Source: Apricaphanius iberus (lineage: Eukaryota > Chordata > Actinopteri > Cyprinodontiformes > Aphaniidae). From it: a stretch of 64,000 nucleotides of DNA. Within the stretch, counting starts at the first letter, position 1. Every line of letters starts with the position of its first letter. Both the position numbers and the translations under genes were made by a program. A model generated the notes under the pieces. It was not told the DNA's origin. It ran no database searches and saw nothing but the letters and a program-made list of their open reading frames with translations. The stretch spans positions 1 through 64,000 of the forward strand of contig JAPXFQ010001409.1 in the NCBI GenBank assembly GCA_028564705.1, given 5' to 3'. Below, in pieces: positions 1 through 11,539 of this stretch.

Positions 1-1385
1 GAATCAGAATCAGAATCAGAATCAGAATCAGAATCAGTTTATTGGCCAAGTATGTCACATACAAGGAATTTGACTCCGGCAAACTTTTTCCTCCAGTACA
101 GAACTTGAATAAGTGAAATAAAAAAAAAAATAAAAAAGAAAAAAAGAAAAAATAAAAAAAAAACAAAAAAAGAAAAATATGAACAAAAATAAGTAAAAAT
201 ACAAATAAATATCAGGTCGTAAATAATAAAGGATAATATATACACCAAGCCGGGGTTATTTTACAGTGAGTATGTACAGAAGTGCAGAGTTATAGTTTAT
301 TGTTATGTGAGTGCACTCACACACTGTGACTATACAGAGTTCGTCAGAGCGACAGCCTGGGGGAAAAAACTGTTTTTGTGTCGGGTGCTTTTGGCGTACA
401 ACGCTCTGTAACGCCGACCTGAGGGGAGGAGCCTAAACAGATTGTGGCCGGGGTGTGAGGGGTCAGTGGTGATTTTCCTGGCCCGCTTCCTGACCCTGGC
501 CCGGAATAGGACCTGAATGGAGGGAAGATCGGTTCCTGTGATCCTCTCTGCAGTCCTGACTGTTCTCTGCAGTCTGTCCTTGTCTTGCCTGGTGGCGGAT
601 CCGAACCAGACAGAGATGGATGAGGTCAGGACAGACTGGACTATTGCTGTGTAGAAGATGATCAGCAGCTCCTGGGGCAGGTTGAACTTCCTGAGCTGAC
701 GCAGAAAGTACAGCCTTTGCTGGGCCTTTTTCCTTATTATGTTGATGTGTGAGGTCCACTTCAGGTCCCGTGTGATGGTGGATCCTAGGAACCTGAAAGA
801 CTCCACTGTGGGGACTGGCTTGTTGAGGATCATGAGAGGAGATGTTGATGGTGGTCTCTTCCTGAAGTCCACTGTCATCTCCACAGTTTTGAGCGGGTTT
901 AGCTCCAGGTGGTTCTGACTGCACCAGAGAACCAGCTGTTCCACTTCCTTTCTGTACACAGACTCGTCGCCGTCGCGGATGAGTCCAATGACGGTGGTGT
1001 CATCTGCAAACTTCAGGAGTTTCACAGAAGGGTCCCTCGACGTGCAGTCAGTGGTGTAAAGGGAGAAGAGCAGTGGGGAGAGAACACATCCCTGGGGGGC
1101 GCCGATGCTGAGGGAACGGGAGCTGGATGTGAACTTACCCAGTTTCACCTGCTGCCTCCTGTCAGTCAGGAAACTGGTAATCCACTGACAGGTGGAGGGA
1201 GGCACGGTGAGCTGGGACAGTTTTTGGTGGAGGAGCTCTGGTACAATGGTGTTAAACGCAGAGCTGAAGTCCACAAACAGGACCCGAGCGTAGGTACCTG
1301 CAGAGTCTAGGTGGTGCAGGATGTAGTGTAGAGCCATGTTGACGGCATCATCCACTGACCTGTTTGATCTGTAGGCGAACTGCAT
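1..1385 (-). mobile_element. 5'-truncated L2/CR1-type LINE, 3' half
   Basis: A minus-strand non-LTR retrotransposon fragment. Its 3' end is at base 1, where a 6-bp repeat (GAATCA on plus, TGATTC on minus) runs for about 36 bp; short tandem repeats at the 3' end are typical of L2/CR1-type LINEs in fish. The 3' UTR (about 37-329) contains an A/T-rich low-complexity stretch at 118-215. The coding part (330-1385) is the RT and C-terminal region. The copy stops abruptly at about 1385, as expected for 5' truncation during target-primed integration. The same 3' end, in plus orientation, recurs at 47585-47997. The element may continue to the left of the window only through its tail repeat. Confidence 0.88.
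330..1385 (-). CDS. LINE reverse transcriptase, C-terminal 351 residues (partial)
   Basis: An open 351-codon frame with no internal stop, the 3' part of a LINE ORF2. It opens with QFAYR and DDAV (RT block before motif A), then motif A VLFVDFSSAFNTI, motif B GAPQGCVLSPLLFSLY, and the catalytic FADD box (KFADDTTVIGL) at about residues 125-135. A thumb and C-terminal tail follow, ending LLPSGRRYRALYAK and FFPQAVALTN. The first ATG is only the first methionine after the truncation point; the endonuclease and N-terminal RT are absent. In the living element this enzyme would nick the target and copy the RNA from the 3' end. This copy cannot move by itself, but the lack of stops suggests a fairly recent insertion. 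Confidence 0.85.
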   Translation of the reverse strand: MQFAYRSNRSVDDAVNMALHYILHHLDSAGTYARVLFVDFSSAFNTIVPELLHQKLSQLTVPPSTCQWITSFLTDRRQQVKLGKFTSSSRSLSIGAPQGCVLSPLLFSLYTTDCTSRDPSVKLLKFADDTTVIGLIRDGDESVYRKEVEQLVLWCSQNHLELNPLKTVEMTVDFRKRPPSTSPLMILNKPVPTVESFRFLGSTITRDLKWTSHINIIRKKAQQRLYFLRQLRKFNLPQELLIIFYTAIVQSVLTSSISVWFGSATRQDKDRLQRTVRTAERITGTDLPSIQVLFRARVRKRARKITTDPSHPGHNLFRLLPSGRRYRALYAKSTRHKNSFFPQAVALTNSV

Positions 1386-3267
1386 ACAGCAATCATACAG
1401 CTATGAGACTGCTGCCTCCCCCAGATAACAGAGAGATGAGTACGAAATCAGGGGAAGCATAAAAACCGAAATCAAACCAATTCTAGCAGATACTAAAGGT
1501 TAGCCTCGGTGCTACAAGCTAGCTTTACTGTTTTTTTAACGGTCCACATATCACATTGATTCTAATATTTATTACTAATCTTTCAACAAAGCTGGTAATT
1601 AGTAGATGTTAGACAAAAGACTTACAGAGCAGAGATCCCGCCTGTGTAAGCTGAGCTTCTGATCGATCCGGCTGGTTGTGTCTCCCAGCCGGCTGCTGCA
1701 GTTAGAAGCAGCCGTGGACAGACGTCCCATGAAGCTGAAAGCACCGCAGGATGCTGGCTGGTTAGAGTCTACAATCTTTGCTTTGGAATAAACTCTGTCT
1801 TATTGCTGGTATTTTAATCATCGGCTCTGAAGTGAGCACCCTAAATTTTAAGGGTTTTCCATAGGCAAAAATAATAGTTGATCGCAGTTAAATAGCTGCA
1901 TAAAATGCAGGCATCCAGATACAAAAGATGCTGCCTGTTTTATGGGGGCTTTTTGTATTTGGAAATGGGTTTGATGTGCCAACAGGCTGGTGTTTTTACA
2001 GTAATTGATAATTTACCATTTTTTTAGAAAAAATGTCACAATCCATAGCTAATGAACACACTGACTCTTGATAACACAGCTGCAGAATCTGATAACTAGA
2101 AACCGAGAAGGCAGCGCAGAGCAAAATGACTCCCCAACCTTATGTTACAGGTCAGGATTATGAAACTTTTAAATTAAAATATTGACTGTTATGCACAGTA
2201 AAATTTTAATTAAGCTCGATGTGGAAACCTCGTCACAGCCCAAGTCCCTCTGTATTCTACGTTATCATTGGTCAGGGATTCTGGCCAGCTAAGAATGGTT
2301 TCATCTCCTCTCTGCTTTTCAGTGAGGTATGGCATGTCACATGGGATAGAGGTAGTGAATCTGATTCAAAATGCGCAAAGCTCAGAGGGACAGAGAATCA
2401 AGGAGATTCTTCTCTAAGTTATTTTATCCTATTTTACTTGACAAATTAAATTGTTCAAAACAAAGTTTTGAGAAGTTTTTTTTAAAAACTGCTTTTTAAT
2501 GACCAAATATAAAATAGGATCCAAAATTTCCAATTCATTTTGATATTCTGTATTTGAATTTTTGTGCCAAACTGTGCCAAATTTGGCACAGCTGGATTCC
2601 GCATATACTTTTTTCAATCAAAACCTCAATAACCTTTAATTATTTGTTATTACAGACACCAACAGTTGGTCTGAAGTCAAAAAGAGTGAGTTGTTACTAT
2701 TTATGATTTTTATTTGCCTCTTTACAATGAAAAACAGCTGCTCAGCTATCTATAATGTGTATTTTTTTCAGGCGGTATTAATATTTTCTGTCTTTCAACC
2801 TCAATTACTCATGCCCACTATGATTTTCTTGAGAATTTTCACATCCATAGTATCTACATAGACCTTCTTATTATAAGAGAGCAGTTTGAACATTTTAGAC
2901 CTTTTACAAGCTGTGAAAAGCCTTCCAGAGTGTAGGTATGCCAGATTAAGAAAAAACAACAACCTAGAGATAAGAGGTTACCTGACAGGCTGAACAGTAG
3001 GAAGTGGAGCTTTAGGTAAGAGGTCAATTGCATTGTCATATGGATGGTGAGGAGGTAAGGAGAGAGTGAGATCCTTTCTGAAGACTTGATGCAAATCATG
3101 ATATTCAGGGGAACATGACACGGATCGGGGTCAGGGTCAGAGTTGTTTTCGATTGATTTTTTTTTTTAGGTAAAGCGGATCTTAGACAGGTCTTCAAGCA
3201 GAAAGGACTCCATGAATCTATTTTATTATTAGACCAGTTGATTTAAGGGTTGTGGGTGGCTAACCTA
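1386..3267. other. no recognisable gene
   Basis: I see no conserved protein or RNA gene here. There is an AATAAA at about 1787 after a moderately GC-rich stretch (1620-1780), which could be the end of an unrecognised LTR or transcript, and several short A/T-rich tracts. The short open frames (2219-2449 plus; 2429-2617 and 2854-3099 minus) have no recognisable motifs. Confidence 0.5.
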
Positions 3268-3613
3268 CAGTGGCCCTGAAGTGCAAATCACTTCAACAAA
3301 TCACTGAAGCAATACAACATTTAAAAAAACACTAAAAGAAATTCAAAAGCACTACAACATTTCAAAAAATCACTACAACATTTCAAAAAACACTACAACG
3401 AATTCAAAAGCACTACATTTCAAAAATCACTACAACAAGTTCAAACCAAATTCATAATTAACACACCAGAAGAGGTAGGAACCAGTGTGCAACATGAACC
3501 ATCACTAATTGGATGATTGAGTAAGATCTAGCTGCAGCCGCAGCCACTAAAAAACATGCCCCCAGGCGCCTCAGGCATAACTGAAGCAACATGGCCGCCG
3601 CAAGCCGTGTCTC
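3268..3613 (+). repeat. left terminal inverted repeat with subterminal CACTACAACATTT repeats
   Basis: Pairs with 5610-5943. The outer portion holds repeated CACTACAACATTTCAAAAAA units. The inner portion includes GAAGAGGTAGGAACCAGTG and CATGCCCCCAGGCG, whose reverse complements occur in the right arm. Confidence 0.8.
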
Positions 3614-3898
3614 TGAAGGCAGGAGAAATCACTCAAGGCAGCTCTTCAGAGAGCTTCTCCCTCAGCGTCAACCCCTGGAATGATGGTAAGTTAAGCGTGT
3701 TTCCGTATTTATTTTGTTGTATAGTTTTGGAAGCGCTAATACACTATAATAAAGTTATTTTATGCTTGCAAACATATCAATTCCAAAGGCTGCAAATTCA
3801 GCTAGGAGGTGCTGTAGGCTACTCAAGCCACCTTAAATGTAGTTAATCCTTTACTCATAAAAATATAAATTAAAAAATTAAATATAAATATATATTTA

Positions 3899-3947
<49 letters not shown>

Positions 3948-5609
3948 TATATAATATATATAATATAAAAGCATGTCCAGAAAGTATAACCGACTTTTGT
4001 ATACTGTAGTATCAGTTTTGAGCTTGATAACTGTGCTTGAATTAAAGCTAAGCTACAAGAGGCAAGGGAATCGTTACCATAGCAACGCTTAGGCACACTC
4101 TACACGGTAAATCTCTGTTGCAGAGTAACATGAGGTTACACAAATACGTACAGTCTTTATATTTTGTTAGAAATCAAATCAAAGCATAAGCTCTGCTAAT
4201 GTTGAAACATGCAGACGCCCAGATCACACAGCATCCACATTTTAGCCTTTTGTGACGTTGAAATTAAAATCAACTAAAGATAGATACACTTTTGTCCAAA
4301 CGAACTACTTCTTCCAACTTAACTTTAAAAGTGTAGACTTTTTACTGCGTTTGAATTGCTATTTCATGAATAATAAAGATATTGCTACTGGCAGAACTTT
4401 TTCAGAAAAGTAGATGTTTGTTAATGAAACTTTTGTCATGTTTTAGGGGCCAAAGGGAAGACTGCTTATCTAGAAGAAATACAACCTCACTGGGGCAAAG
4501 AATTTGCTCAGTGTAGCATGGAGGTAGAATAAATCCAGTTATTCACCTTGTGCTTAAAGTACAGTATTAACAACCTTCAAACACCACAGATCCTGTGATC
4601 TCAGTATACTGTTGTTCCTTTAGTGGTCTGTCGTAAAAAATAGTCTCGCTTTCACAGACTTACACAGTTGCCTGTTTTCCCTCTTTGCTTGTTTTCTGTC
4701 CCTGTTTTTAGTAAAATTTCTGAAAAGACCTGAATAAAAAAAATAATTCCACGCACATGTGTACTACATATATAATATTTAACAACTCAAGTTAATGTAC
4801 AATTCCTTAAAAGTTTTATTGGTTTTTTTTGTAGTCTGTGTTTCTCGATTTCTTCTGTTTCAGACATAAAATGGCAAAGGGAGGCTGATGAGAGAGGAGA
4901 GACGGGGTGGAAAAACAATTGTTTATTCTTGTCACATTTGTTTTGTTTTATATTTGATATCAATTAACTAACTGAAATAACTAGTGATTTTCATTAACTT
5001 ATTTTCACAGTGTATTTACAATTGGTTTTAACATGACCATAAAGCTAACTCTGAACAATTTAAAAATGTCAAATGAATTTAAGTAAAAACAGTAAAGCAA
5101 TAGGTAAAGGACATAAAATAATTAGAGAAGGTAAACTTGTTGTGTTTATTTGATATTTTTTACATACAGGATAAACCTGAATAAACATTTACTGGACCAT
5201 TCTTTAACCTTTACAGCAAAAGAATAAACAGGAAGTATCTGGTAGATGCGCTGGATCTACTGAAGAAAAATCAGATTTGGATGAGGAGCTGCGACATTGA
5301 AGTGGGATATCATACAGGGAGGTCTGCAGAGAGTGCTCTGGGTAGTTTCATTAGTTTCCACTGCATCGTCCATCAACAAACCTTGGAATTTCTCAATCCA
5401 AAGTTGCCATATCAATAAAATATATTAACAGGACAGTTGGTCCCACCAGAGAACCCCACGGACTGCCTCCAAACCACCTCTTCCTCATCTTCTGCTAGTC
5501 TTCAAGCTCATCCTCAGGGACCCCAGCATCACCAGCGCTGAAGCAGGTGTGGAGAAGCCTGCATGCTGAGATGACCTGTATTGATGTAAAAGGAATATAT
5601 ATATATATA

Positions 5610-5943
5610 TATATATATGGGAGACACGGCTTGCCATGTTGCTTCAGCTATGCCTGATTGCCTGGGGGCGTGTTTTTATAGGGGCTGCGGCTGCAACTGG
5701 ATCTTCCTCAATCATCCAATCAGTGATGGTTCATGTTGCACACTGGTTCCTACCTCTTCTGGTGTGTTAAAGTTGTATTGCTTTTGAATTTTTTGTAGTG
5801 TTTTTTGAAATGTTGTAGTATTTTTTTGAAATGCTGTATGGCTTTTGAATTTGTTGTAGTGTTTTTGGAAATATTGTAGTGTTATTTTAAATGTTGTATT
5901 GCTTCAGTGATTTGTTAAAGTGATTTTCACTTCAGGGCCACCG
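5610..5943 (-). repeat. right terminal inverted repeat
   Basis: Reverse complement of the left arm, from GGGAGACACGGCTTGCCATG inward to TTCAGGGCCACCG at the outer edge. The arms differ by scattered substitutions and small indels, so the element is not young. Confidence 0.8.
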
Positions 5944-7040
5944 TACTAACCAAGGGAAACCAAAAACGAAAAAATAACTTACTTTATTAGGATAAACGTA
6001 AAACTGAATGTCTTCTCTGTGATTTCCTGACATGATAAGTGACACTAGCAGAGTCTGATGGGTAATGTGGCCATTGGTGCCAGCCGAAGTCCCGTCCACA
6101 ACATGGTCGGGAAATTCGGTCTGGCATTCAGTTCAGTTTCAATTCAGTTTATTTATATAGCGCCATTTCACAACAGATGTCATCTCAACGGAGAACATTC
6201 CTCCGTTGAGGAGCAATTATGCCCGAACAAGATCTGTTCAGACAAATAAAATCGGGCTTATAATGATTGACAGGTGTACAACAGTAATGTAATCAACCAC
6301 GTCACCAAAGAGCACCTGGGTTGAATTTGTTTACAACAACGATGGTTGCCGCTGGAGAACTGAGATATGTAGATTCTGCCTTCGAGTCTGTTCTAGAAGA
6401 TGTCGACAGCGCATAAATTTTAAAAGAGGAATTTTAAGAGAGGAACAGATAATGTCTGTTGCTCTGCAGAGGACAAACTTCCCTTGCTCTAATCGGTTAT
6501 AGGTCTAACCAATTGAGTGCAGAGGCATTTTTTTCCTGATTCGGTTAAAACACGCCCCATAAACACACCCCAATGGAGCAGTATCAGACGCACATTCTGA
6601 TTAGAATTGAATATGGCTACGTCAGGCTAGGAATGTTGCTTTTCTATACTAAATCTTGATGGATAAGGTTTTGCCCTGAACTAGAATCAATCAGGGCTGA
6701 ACACTAAAGGGGTTTTAGAATTTATTACCAAGGTTAGCTGAAACAGTTGCTCTATTTTTGGGGTTGTAACCTGCCAGAACCCCTACTTTCTCTAGTGGGT
6801 TGACTCGATTGAGCAAACGGGACAGTAGCTTATGAAGTGCTGAGTTGATTAGCTTAAAGACAGCATTTACTTTGCATTCTTCTTTGTCTTTCTTGAGGTT
6901 ATAAACGTGCTCTACAAAATCAGCATCAGCTCTTGAGATTTCTCCCTAGGGAGAGGTTGTCTGTTCTAAAGTTTGAAGTTGTTTCACTAAATGACATTGT
7001 CTTCCCCTTGGACCTTTCTCTAGACCAGTTGTCCCACTTG
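5944..7040. other. mostly unassigned; short LINE-tail relic at 6121-6205
   Basis: At 6121-6205 there is the widespread teleost LINE 3' end in minus orientation (TTCAGTTTATTTATATAGCGCC). On the minus strand, about 6720-6935 reads open for about 70 codons (it includes FVEHVYNLKKDKEECK) and looks more protein-like than its surroundings, but I do not recognise the family and there is no start. The rest shows no gene. Confidence 0.45.
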
Positions 7041-8037
7041 ATGGCAAGGCAAGGCAATTTTATTTGTACAGCACACTTTCAACACAAGGTAATTTAAGGT
7101 GCTTTACATGATTAATACTAGAACATGGAAAAGAGAACGTAAATCACTTTGAAGATTAAATACAAGAAACCATTTACAATAAAACAATAATCAAGACAAT
7201 TATTAGAAACAAAATAAAAAAACAAGCAAGTAAAGAGAAATAATAGGATCAGTTACTCATGGGTGATTCTAAATAGGTAGGTTTTAATTTTAGAGATAAA
7301 AGAGTTCAGTGTCTCTGCAGCTTTGCATTCTCCAGGTAGTTTGTTCCAGATGTGCGAAGCATAGAAACTGAAAGCTGATTCCCCAGGCTTGGTTCTGGTT
7401 CTAGTGACAGTTAGTTAACTAGAGCTGGAGGACCTGAGTGATCTGGATGGCTTGTACCGTGATAGCAGATCTCTAATATACTCTGGTGCTAACCCATTCA
7501 ATGATTTATAGACTAATAAAAGCACTTTGAAGTCTGTTCTCTACGTTACAGGGAGCCAGTGTAATGACTTCAGAACTGGGGTGATGTGCTCTATTTTCTT
7601 GGTTCTAGTGAGAAAACGAGCAGCAGTGTTCTGGATCAGCTGCAGTGCAGTAGACCTGTGAAGATACTATTGCAGTAATCAATTTGGATAGAGATAAATG
7701 CATGGATGAGTTTTTCTAGGTCGTCTTGTGTCATTACTCCTTTAATCCTAGAAATATTCCTCAGGAGATAGAAAGCTGAATTTGTTATTGCCTTTATGTG
7801 ACTTTGGAGGTTCAGGTCTGAGTCCATTATTACACCTAGATTTCTGGCTGGTTGGTAGTTTCTCATTGGACCAGTTTAAGCTGATTACTGATATTTAGTT
7901 TATCTTTTTTGGGTCTGAACATAAATACTTCAGTTTGTAAATGTTTGTACTTCAGGTTAAGGGTTTGGATGGGTTCAACATCACCTGGTGGCATTGAAAT
8001 ATAAAGCTGAGTGTCGTCAGCATAGTTGTGGTGGTTA
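7041..8037 (-). mobile_element. L2-type LINE, 3' part (RT thumb, C-terminus and 3' UTR)
   Basis: Minus-strand relic of an L2-type LINE. Reading leftward from 8037 it starts with the catalytic box (YADDTQLY), continues through a thumb region at 7636-7866 (LGVIMDSDLNLQSHIK, then HAFISIQIDYCNSIFTGL) and a C-terminal part at about 7250-7635, and ends in the 3' UTR near 7041 (GGCAAGGCAATTTTATTTGTA on plus). Frameshifts and stops break the reading frame. The upstream part of the same element lies at 10415-11440; ERV-C separates the two exactly between the GVPQ-type motif B region and YADD. Confidence 0.85.
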
Positions 8038-8395
8038 ATAGTGAGTGAAGAAACTCTTAGTAAAAGAATGAGAGAGATTCCTATTAAAGTTTGGAGGTTT
8101 TATTACAATGTAGATTGATCAAACAGGAGGACAGAATCACATCACAGAAAATGCATAATACTGACCTGTCTCAATTTTACAACAAGACTATATTGTTTCT
8201 AGTAACATTGGTCTATCTACTCTACTGATAAAGTACTTCTCTCAGGGTGAGGTAAGAGACTTGACGGCGCCGAATAGAAAGCTGTGAACTTTGACCTTCA
8301 AAGATGTCCAGTCAGAAGAGCCATCTCCATGGTAACGCAGGATGTTGCCTATCATTATCAAAACACTCTGACAATGACTTGGGTAAAAGCGTCAC
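8038..8395 (-). repeat. ERV-C 3' LTR (U3 start deleted)
   Basis: Matches 10021-10303 closely (for example CTATATTGTTTCTAGTAAC and TGATAAAGTACTNCTCTCAG). It keeps about 77 bp near 8070-8147 that the other LTR lacks; this part includes AATAAA on the minus strand (TTTATT on plus at about 8099). It lacks the outer U3 bases present at 10304-10414. Confidence 0.8.
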
Positions 8396-9830
8396 TGTAG
8401 GTTCTCAGCAGGTTTTCTGCTCAGTTGGTTTTCACAGTGTAGAACATACTTGCGAAGATCAGTGTAATTCATTCCAGCGTCTAATCCAATGTACTTGTCC
8501 AAAACCTCATTTCGTAGCTCTGGCAGCAGTGCAGCTAATATTTTCTCACACAGCATAGATTCGTAGGTTGTACCTGTAATATCCCTCGGCTTCTCAAGTC
8601 CGCTGTATCTCTCAAACGCCTCTCCTATTCTGTGGATAAAGTCACCTGCCCCCTCGTCTCGTCTTTGCTGAACTGCATGCAGGTTAGTCAAATTCGGGCT
8701 TGTAGGAAATTCTTTGATAATGTCTTTATAGAGCCTCACCGTTGCTCAAGATGACGGGCAGTCTCTCAACAGGTTAATCTCAATCCCGGTCGCTCCAGGC
8801 TCGGTACACCAACATCTGACCACGGGCTCCAGCCACTTCAACCATTGGGAGCATCTCAAACATTGGGAGCATCTGTACAACATGATTATTATCATTTTCA
8901 GTGTTGTTTACCTCGCAGGTTCAGCACGCTGTTACGTTTCTTATTCTGGACGCGGGTGGGGAAGATGGTGGATGAGGCTGTTTATTCACGTTGTGATAGG
9001 CTGGGTTGGTGGTCTGCCCCATGGATGCAGGTTACACCATTGGTGGATCAGGCCACAACTCCTGTTCGGGCTCTGCCTTGGCTGAGGTTTCTCCATGTAC
9101 CATTGGCTGACTCCGCTACTCATCTTTGGGACCCGCCTCTGCTCGTTTGGGATAGGCTGCTCCTCCTGGTTTGGCTAGTTTCAAAGCCTGTAGATCTGAA
9201 AACATCTGTTTGTCTGGAGCATTTGGGGGTGGTTAAATCACATGTTTTGTAGATCTACATTCTGCGGTCGCTTCAGGGGAAGGAGATCTGACGTTTTCTG
9301 TGTGTAGTATCAGGCTGCATGAGTGGAGTGGATGTTTGAGTGTATGATTGTGGGAAAGCTTTCAAAGAATTAGCCTGTGTTTTATTCTGCTTACATTTGG
9401 AACGCTCAGGTTTTAGAGAAGTGTTATCGTGGCGGCCAGCCACTGTACCAGACAAATCCCTGGCTCCACCTAAATTTTTAAAGCCACCCTTCTGCTCACA
9501 GCAAATTGCCTCATCTTTTCAAACCTGCAAAACACGCTTATGCCTTTCAACCTTATCATACAAAGCACCTCGTAAGAAAGCTCTAGACTGTAACTTCTCC
9601 CCCTCTAAGGACAATTTCTGCTCAATTTTCTCTATTTCTACAACTTCCAGGCTACCCCCAATCGGAAAATCCCATTTCGAAATCCAAAAAAGAAACAAAT
9701 TATAAACATTCCTGCCCGTACTTATCTCTGATAACACGACAAACAGCACTGTCAAGTGCAGACAGACTGGATTTTGTTGAACAATATGTTTACAAAGTAT
9801 CGCAAAAACACACAATTTTACTCTCCACCA
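8392..9830 (-). pseudogene. gag: ERV-C gag remnant (matrix-like and capsid C-terminal parts)
   Basis: The clearest piece is 8392-8739 (minus), about 115 residues of capsid C-terminal domain. It holds a major-homology-like region (QQRRDEGAGDFIHRIGEAF) and further helices up to the deletion point. Upstream on the same strand, broken open stretches at 9519-9815 and 9273-9455 fit the N-terminal (matrix and linker) part: the first carries charged heptad-like sequence (EIEKIEQKLSLEGEKL). At least two stops or frameshifts separate the pieces, so no full Gag could be made. Gag would assemble particles at the membrane. The lineage is uncertain: the capsid motif suggests a gamma- or epsilon-like retrovirus. 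Confidence 0.6.
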
Positions 9831-10003
9831 GAGATTAATGAAAACATAATCTTAAAGAAAGGAATCTCAGGCTCACCAAAAAGGACCAAGCTCCTGCGTC
9901 TCCAAAGATGGGAGGTCACGGCCGAAAAGGTTGTTGTCCAGGTCGACCAGACGAGTTGGCTCTCCGTGGAAGCTCGGTCCGCGGTAGGAAGCCGGAAAAA
10001 AAA

Positions 10004-10015
10004 CGTTGGGCGCCA
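10004..10015 (-). promoter_or_regulatory. ERV-C primer binding site, tRNA-Lys type
   Basis: On the minus strand the bases after the 5' LTR read TGGCGCCCAACG. This matches the start of the primer site used by retroviruses primed with tRNA-Lys1,2. Five bases separate it from the LTR edge. Confidence 0.7.
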
Positions 10016-10020
10016 AGAAA

Positions 10021-10414
10021 TGTTAGTGAAGAAACTCTTAGTAAACGAATGAAAATGCAGAATACTGTCCTGTCTCGATTTTACAACAAGACTATATTGT
10101 TTCTAGTAACCTTGGTCTATCTACTCTACTGATAAAGTACTACTCTCAGGGTGAAAGTAAGAGACTTGACGGCGCTGATTAGAAAGCTGTGAACTTTGAA
10201 GACCTTCAAGGATGTCCAGTCAGTAGAGCCATCTCCATGGTAGCGCAGGATGCGGACTATCATTATCAAAACACTCTGACCATGACTTGGGTAACAGCGT
10301 CACTCAGTAAGACTAACTTTCAAACTAAGACTACAACATTAAGTAAACATGCGTCACGTTGATAACAAAGTACAGATAAATCATAACACAAAATTTTTCC
10401 ACCACAATCGTATT
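10021..10414 (-). repeat. ERV-C 5' LTR
   Basis: Begins TG at 10021 on plus (the 3' CA edge on minus) and pairs with 8038-8395. A small deletion removed the region that carries the poly(A) signal in the other LTR. The stretch 10304-10414 is the U3 start, missing from the left copy. Confidence 0.75.
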
Positions 10415-11440
10415 GGTGGTTATAATATGTTTTGTGGAAGCATATAAATGCTAAGTAGGAGAGGTCCTGGGATGGAGTCCTGGGGGACCCTGAATGTGAT
10501 TTCTGCGTTTTGTGATAAAAATTGGCTAATTGACACATAAAAGTTCCTGTTCTTAAGATAGGATTTGAACCAACCAAATGCCGTACCAGAGAGTCCGACC
10601 CAGCTCTCTAGGCATTCTAGTGATATCTATCATGATCAACGGTGTCAAACGCCACACTAAGGTCCAATTGTACCAGTACTGTGGATTTACCAGGGTCATT
10701 ATTTAGACGAATGTCATTGAAAACTTTGACAAGGGCAGTCTCGGTGCTGTGCTGCCTACGAAAACCAGACTGATAAATATCAAAGCAGTTGTTCATTGTT
10801 AGAAAACCGTTTAGATGCTGGAAAATAGCTTTTCCAATAAATTTACCAATAAATGGGTGTTTAGAGTTTAGTCGGTTGTTTCACATTAATGTGCTGTCTA
10901 GGTTCTTCTTCAGTATTACTTTGATTACTGCTGTCTTTAAGGCTTTGGGGAAGATACCTGATAGGAGATGAGTTAACTGTTTTTGATCAGATCCGCCCTG
11001 GTGGCAGAGCTTAGTTTCTCAATAATTTCATCAAAGCTTGATTGATTTATTCTGTGGAAATAACTAATTTTCTCTGCATGAGTTTTAATTGGGCTCATAG
11101 TTGCTATTGGGGTTGAGGCTGATGTACTGACCTTCTGATTTCCAATATCTTTTCAGTAAAGAAGCTGGCAAATTAATTACAAGCCCCCCACTGGAGTAGT
11201 TAATCTCTCCAATGTAGCAAATAATGTCCATTATTATATATTGCATTATTGTTGTTTCTGTGAATAATCTCAGAAAATAATTATTCCATTGCATCCTTCA
11301 AGGTTAATTGATACTTATTCAGTCTCTCTTTATATATCTCGTAATGAACTGGGAGTCGAGTTTTTCCGCCATTTTCTCTCGGCGCGCTAGCACTCCCTTT
11401 TTTCTTAACATACCAGTGGATCACTTCTCCACTGAGACTT
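10415..11440 (-). mobile_element. L2-type LINE, upstream part (pre-RT linker and RT motifs A-B)
   Basis: Continuation of the LINE at 7041-8037. On the minus strand the stretch 10800-10620 encodes a recognisable QSGFRRQHSTETALVKV block and motif A (QLDLSVAFDTVDH). About 10560-10440 encodes the region before and across motif B (relatives of GVPQGSILGPLL and of YMLP). Further upstream (11000-11440) is the linker between endonuclease and RT. Several frameshifts and stops are present. The break at 10415 joins in sense with 8037 once ERV-C is removed. Confidence 0.82.
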
Positions 11441-11539
11441 CTTTTTTACTAGAGACAGTTTTAACCTTAAATGGACCATTTTATCCATCATGTCTAAGAT
11501 GGGTAATGGGTAAAGTAAACAGTTTATTCAGTGTATTAG

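Larger units (their letters stand above)
3268..5943. mobile_element. DNA transposon with long terminal inverted repeats (2.68 kb)
   Basis: The left edge reads TA|CAGTGGCCCTGAAGTG (element starts at 3268). The right edge is its reverse complement, ending GGGCCACCG|TA at 5943. Inverted similarity continues inward for about 340 bp on each side (3268-3613 against 5610-5943). The outer part of each arm is a run of imperfect CACTACAACATTT-type repeats; the inner part is unique and GC-richer. TA on both sides is the candidate target duplication. The 2-kb core has A/T-rich sequence, a (TA)n tract at 3900-3965 and an (AT)n tract at 5600-5618, and no transposase I can recognise, so this is probably a non-autonomous or decayed copy. 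I cannot name the superfamily securely. Confidence 0.75.
8038..10414 (-). mobile_element. ERV-C: gag-only endogenous retrovirus remnant
   Basis: A 2.4-kb retroviral remnant inserted in the L2 LINE. Two direct repeats are its LTRs (8038-8395 and 10021-10414). A lysine-tRNA-type primer site follows the right (5') LTR, so the element runs on the minus strand. Only gag-derived sequence lies between; pol and env are gone. The word GGTGGTTA occurs at both edges (8030-8037 and 10415-10422) and is the candidate target duplication, though it is longer than the usual 4-6 bp. The left LTR joins the capsid-coding region directly at 8395/8396, so one deletion removed the rest of gag, pol, env and the start of the 3' LTR. 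Confidence 0.8.

Noticed and set aside
39..248. 69-codon Phe-rich minus frame
   Set aside because: Translation of the A/T-rich low-complexity 3' UTR of a LINE.
909..1310. 133-codon plus frame
   Set aside because: Antisense of the LINE RT; no motif.
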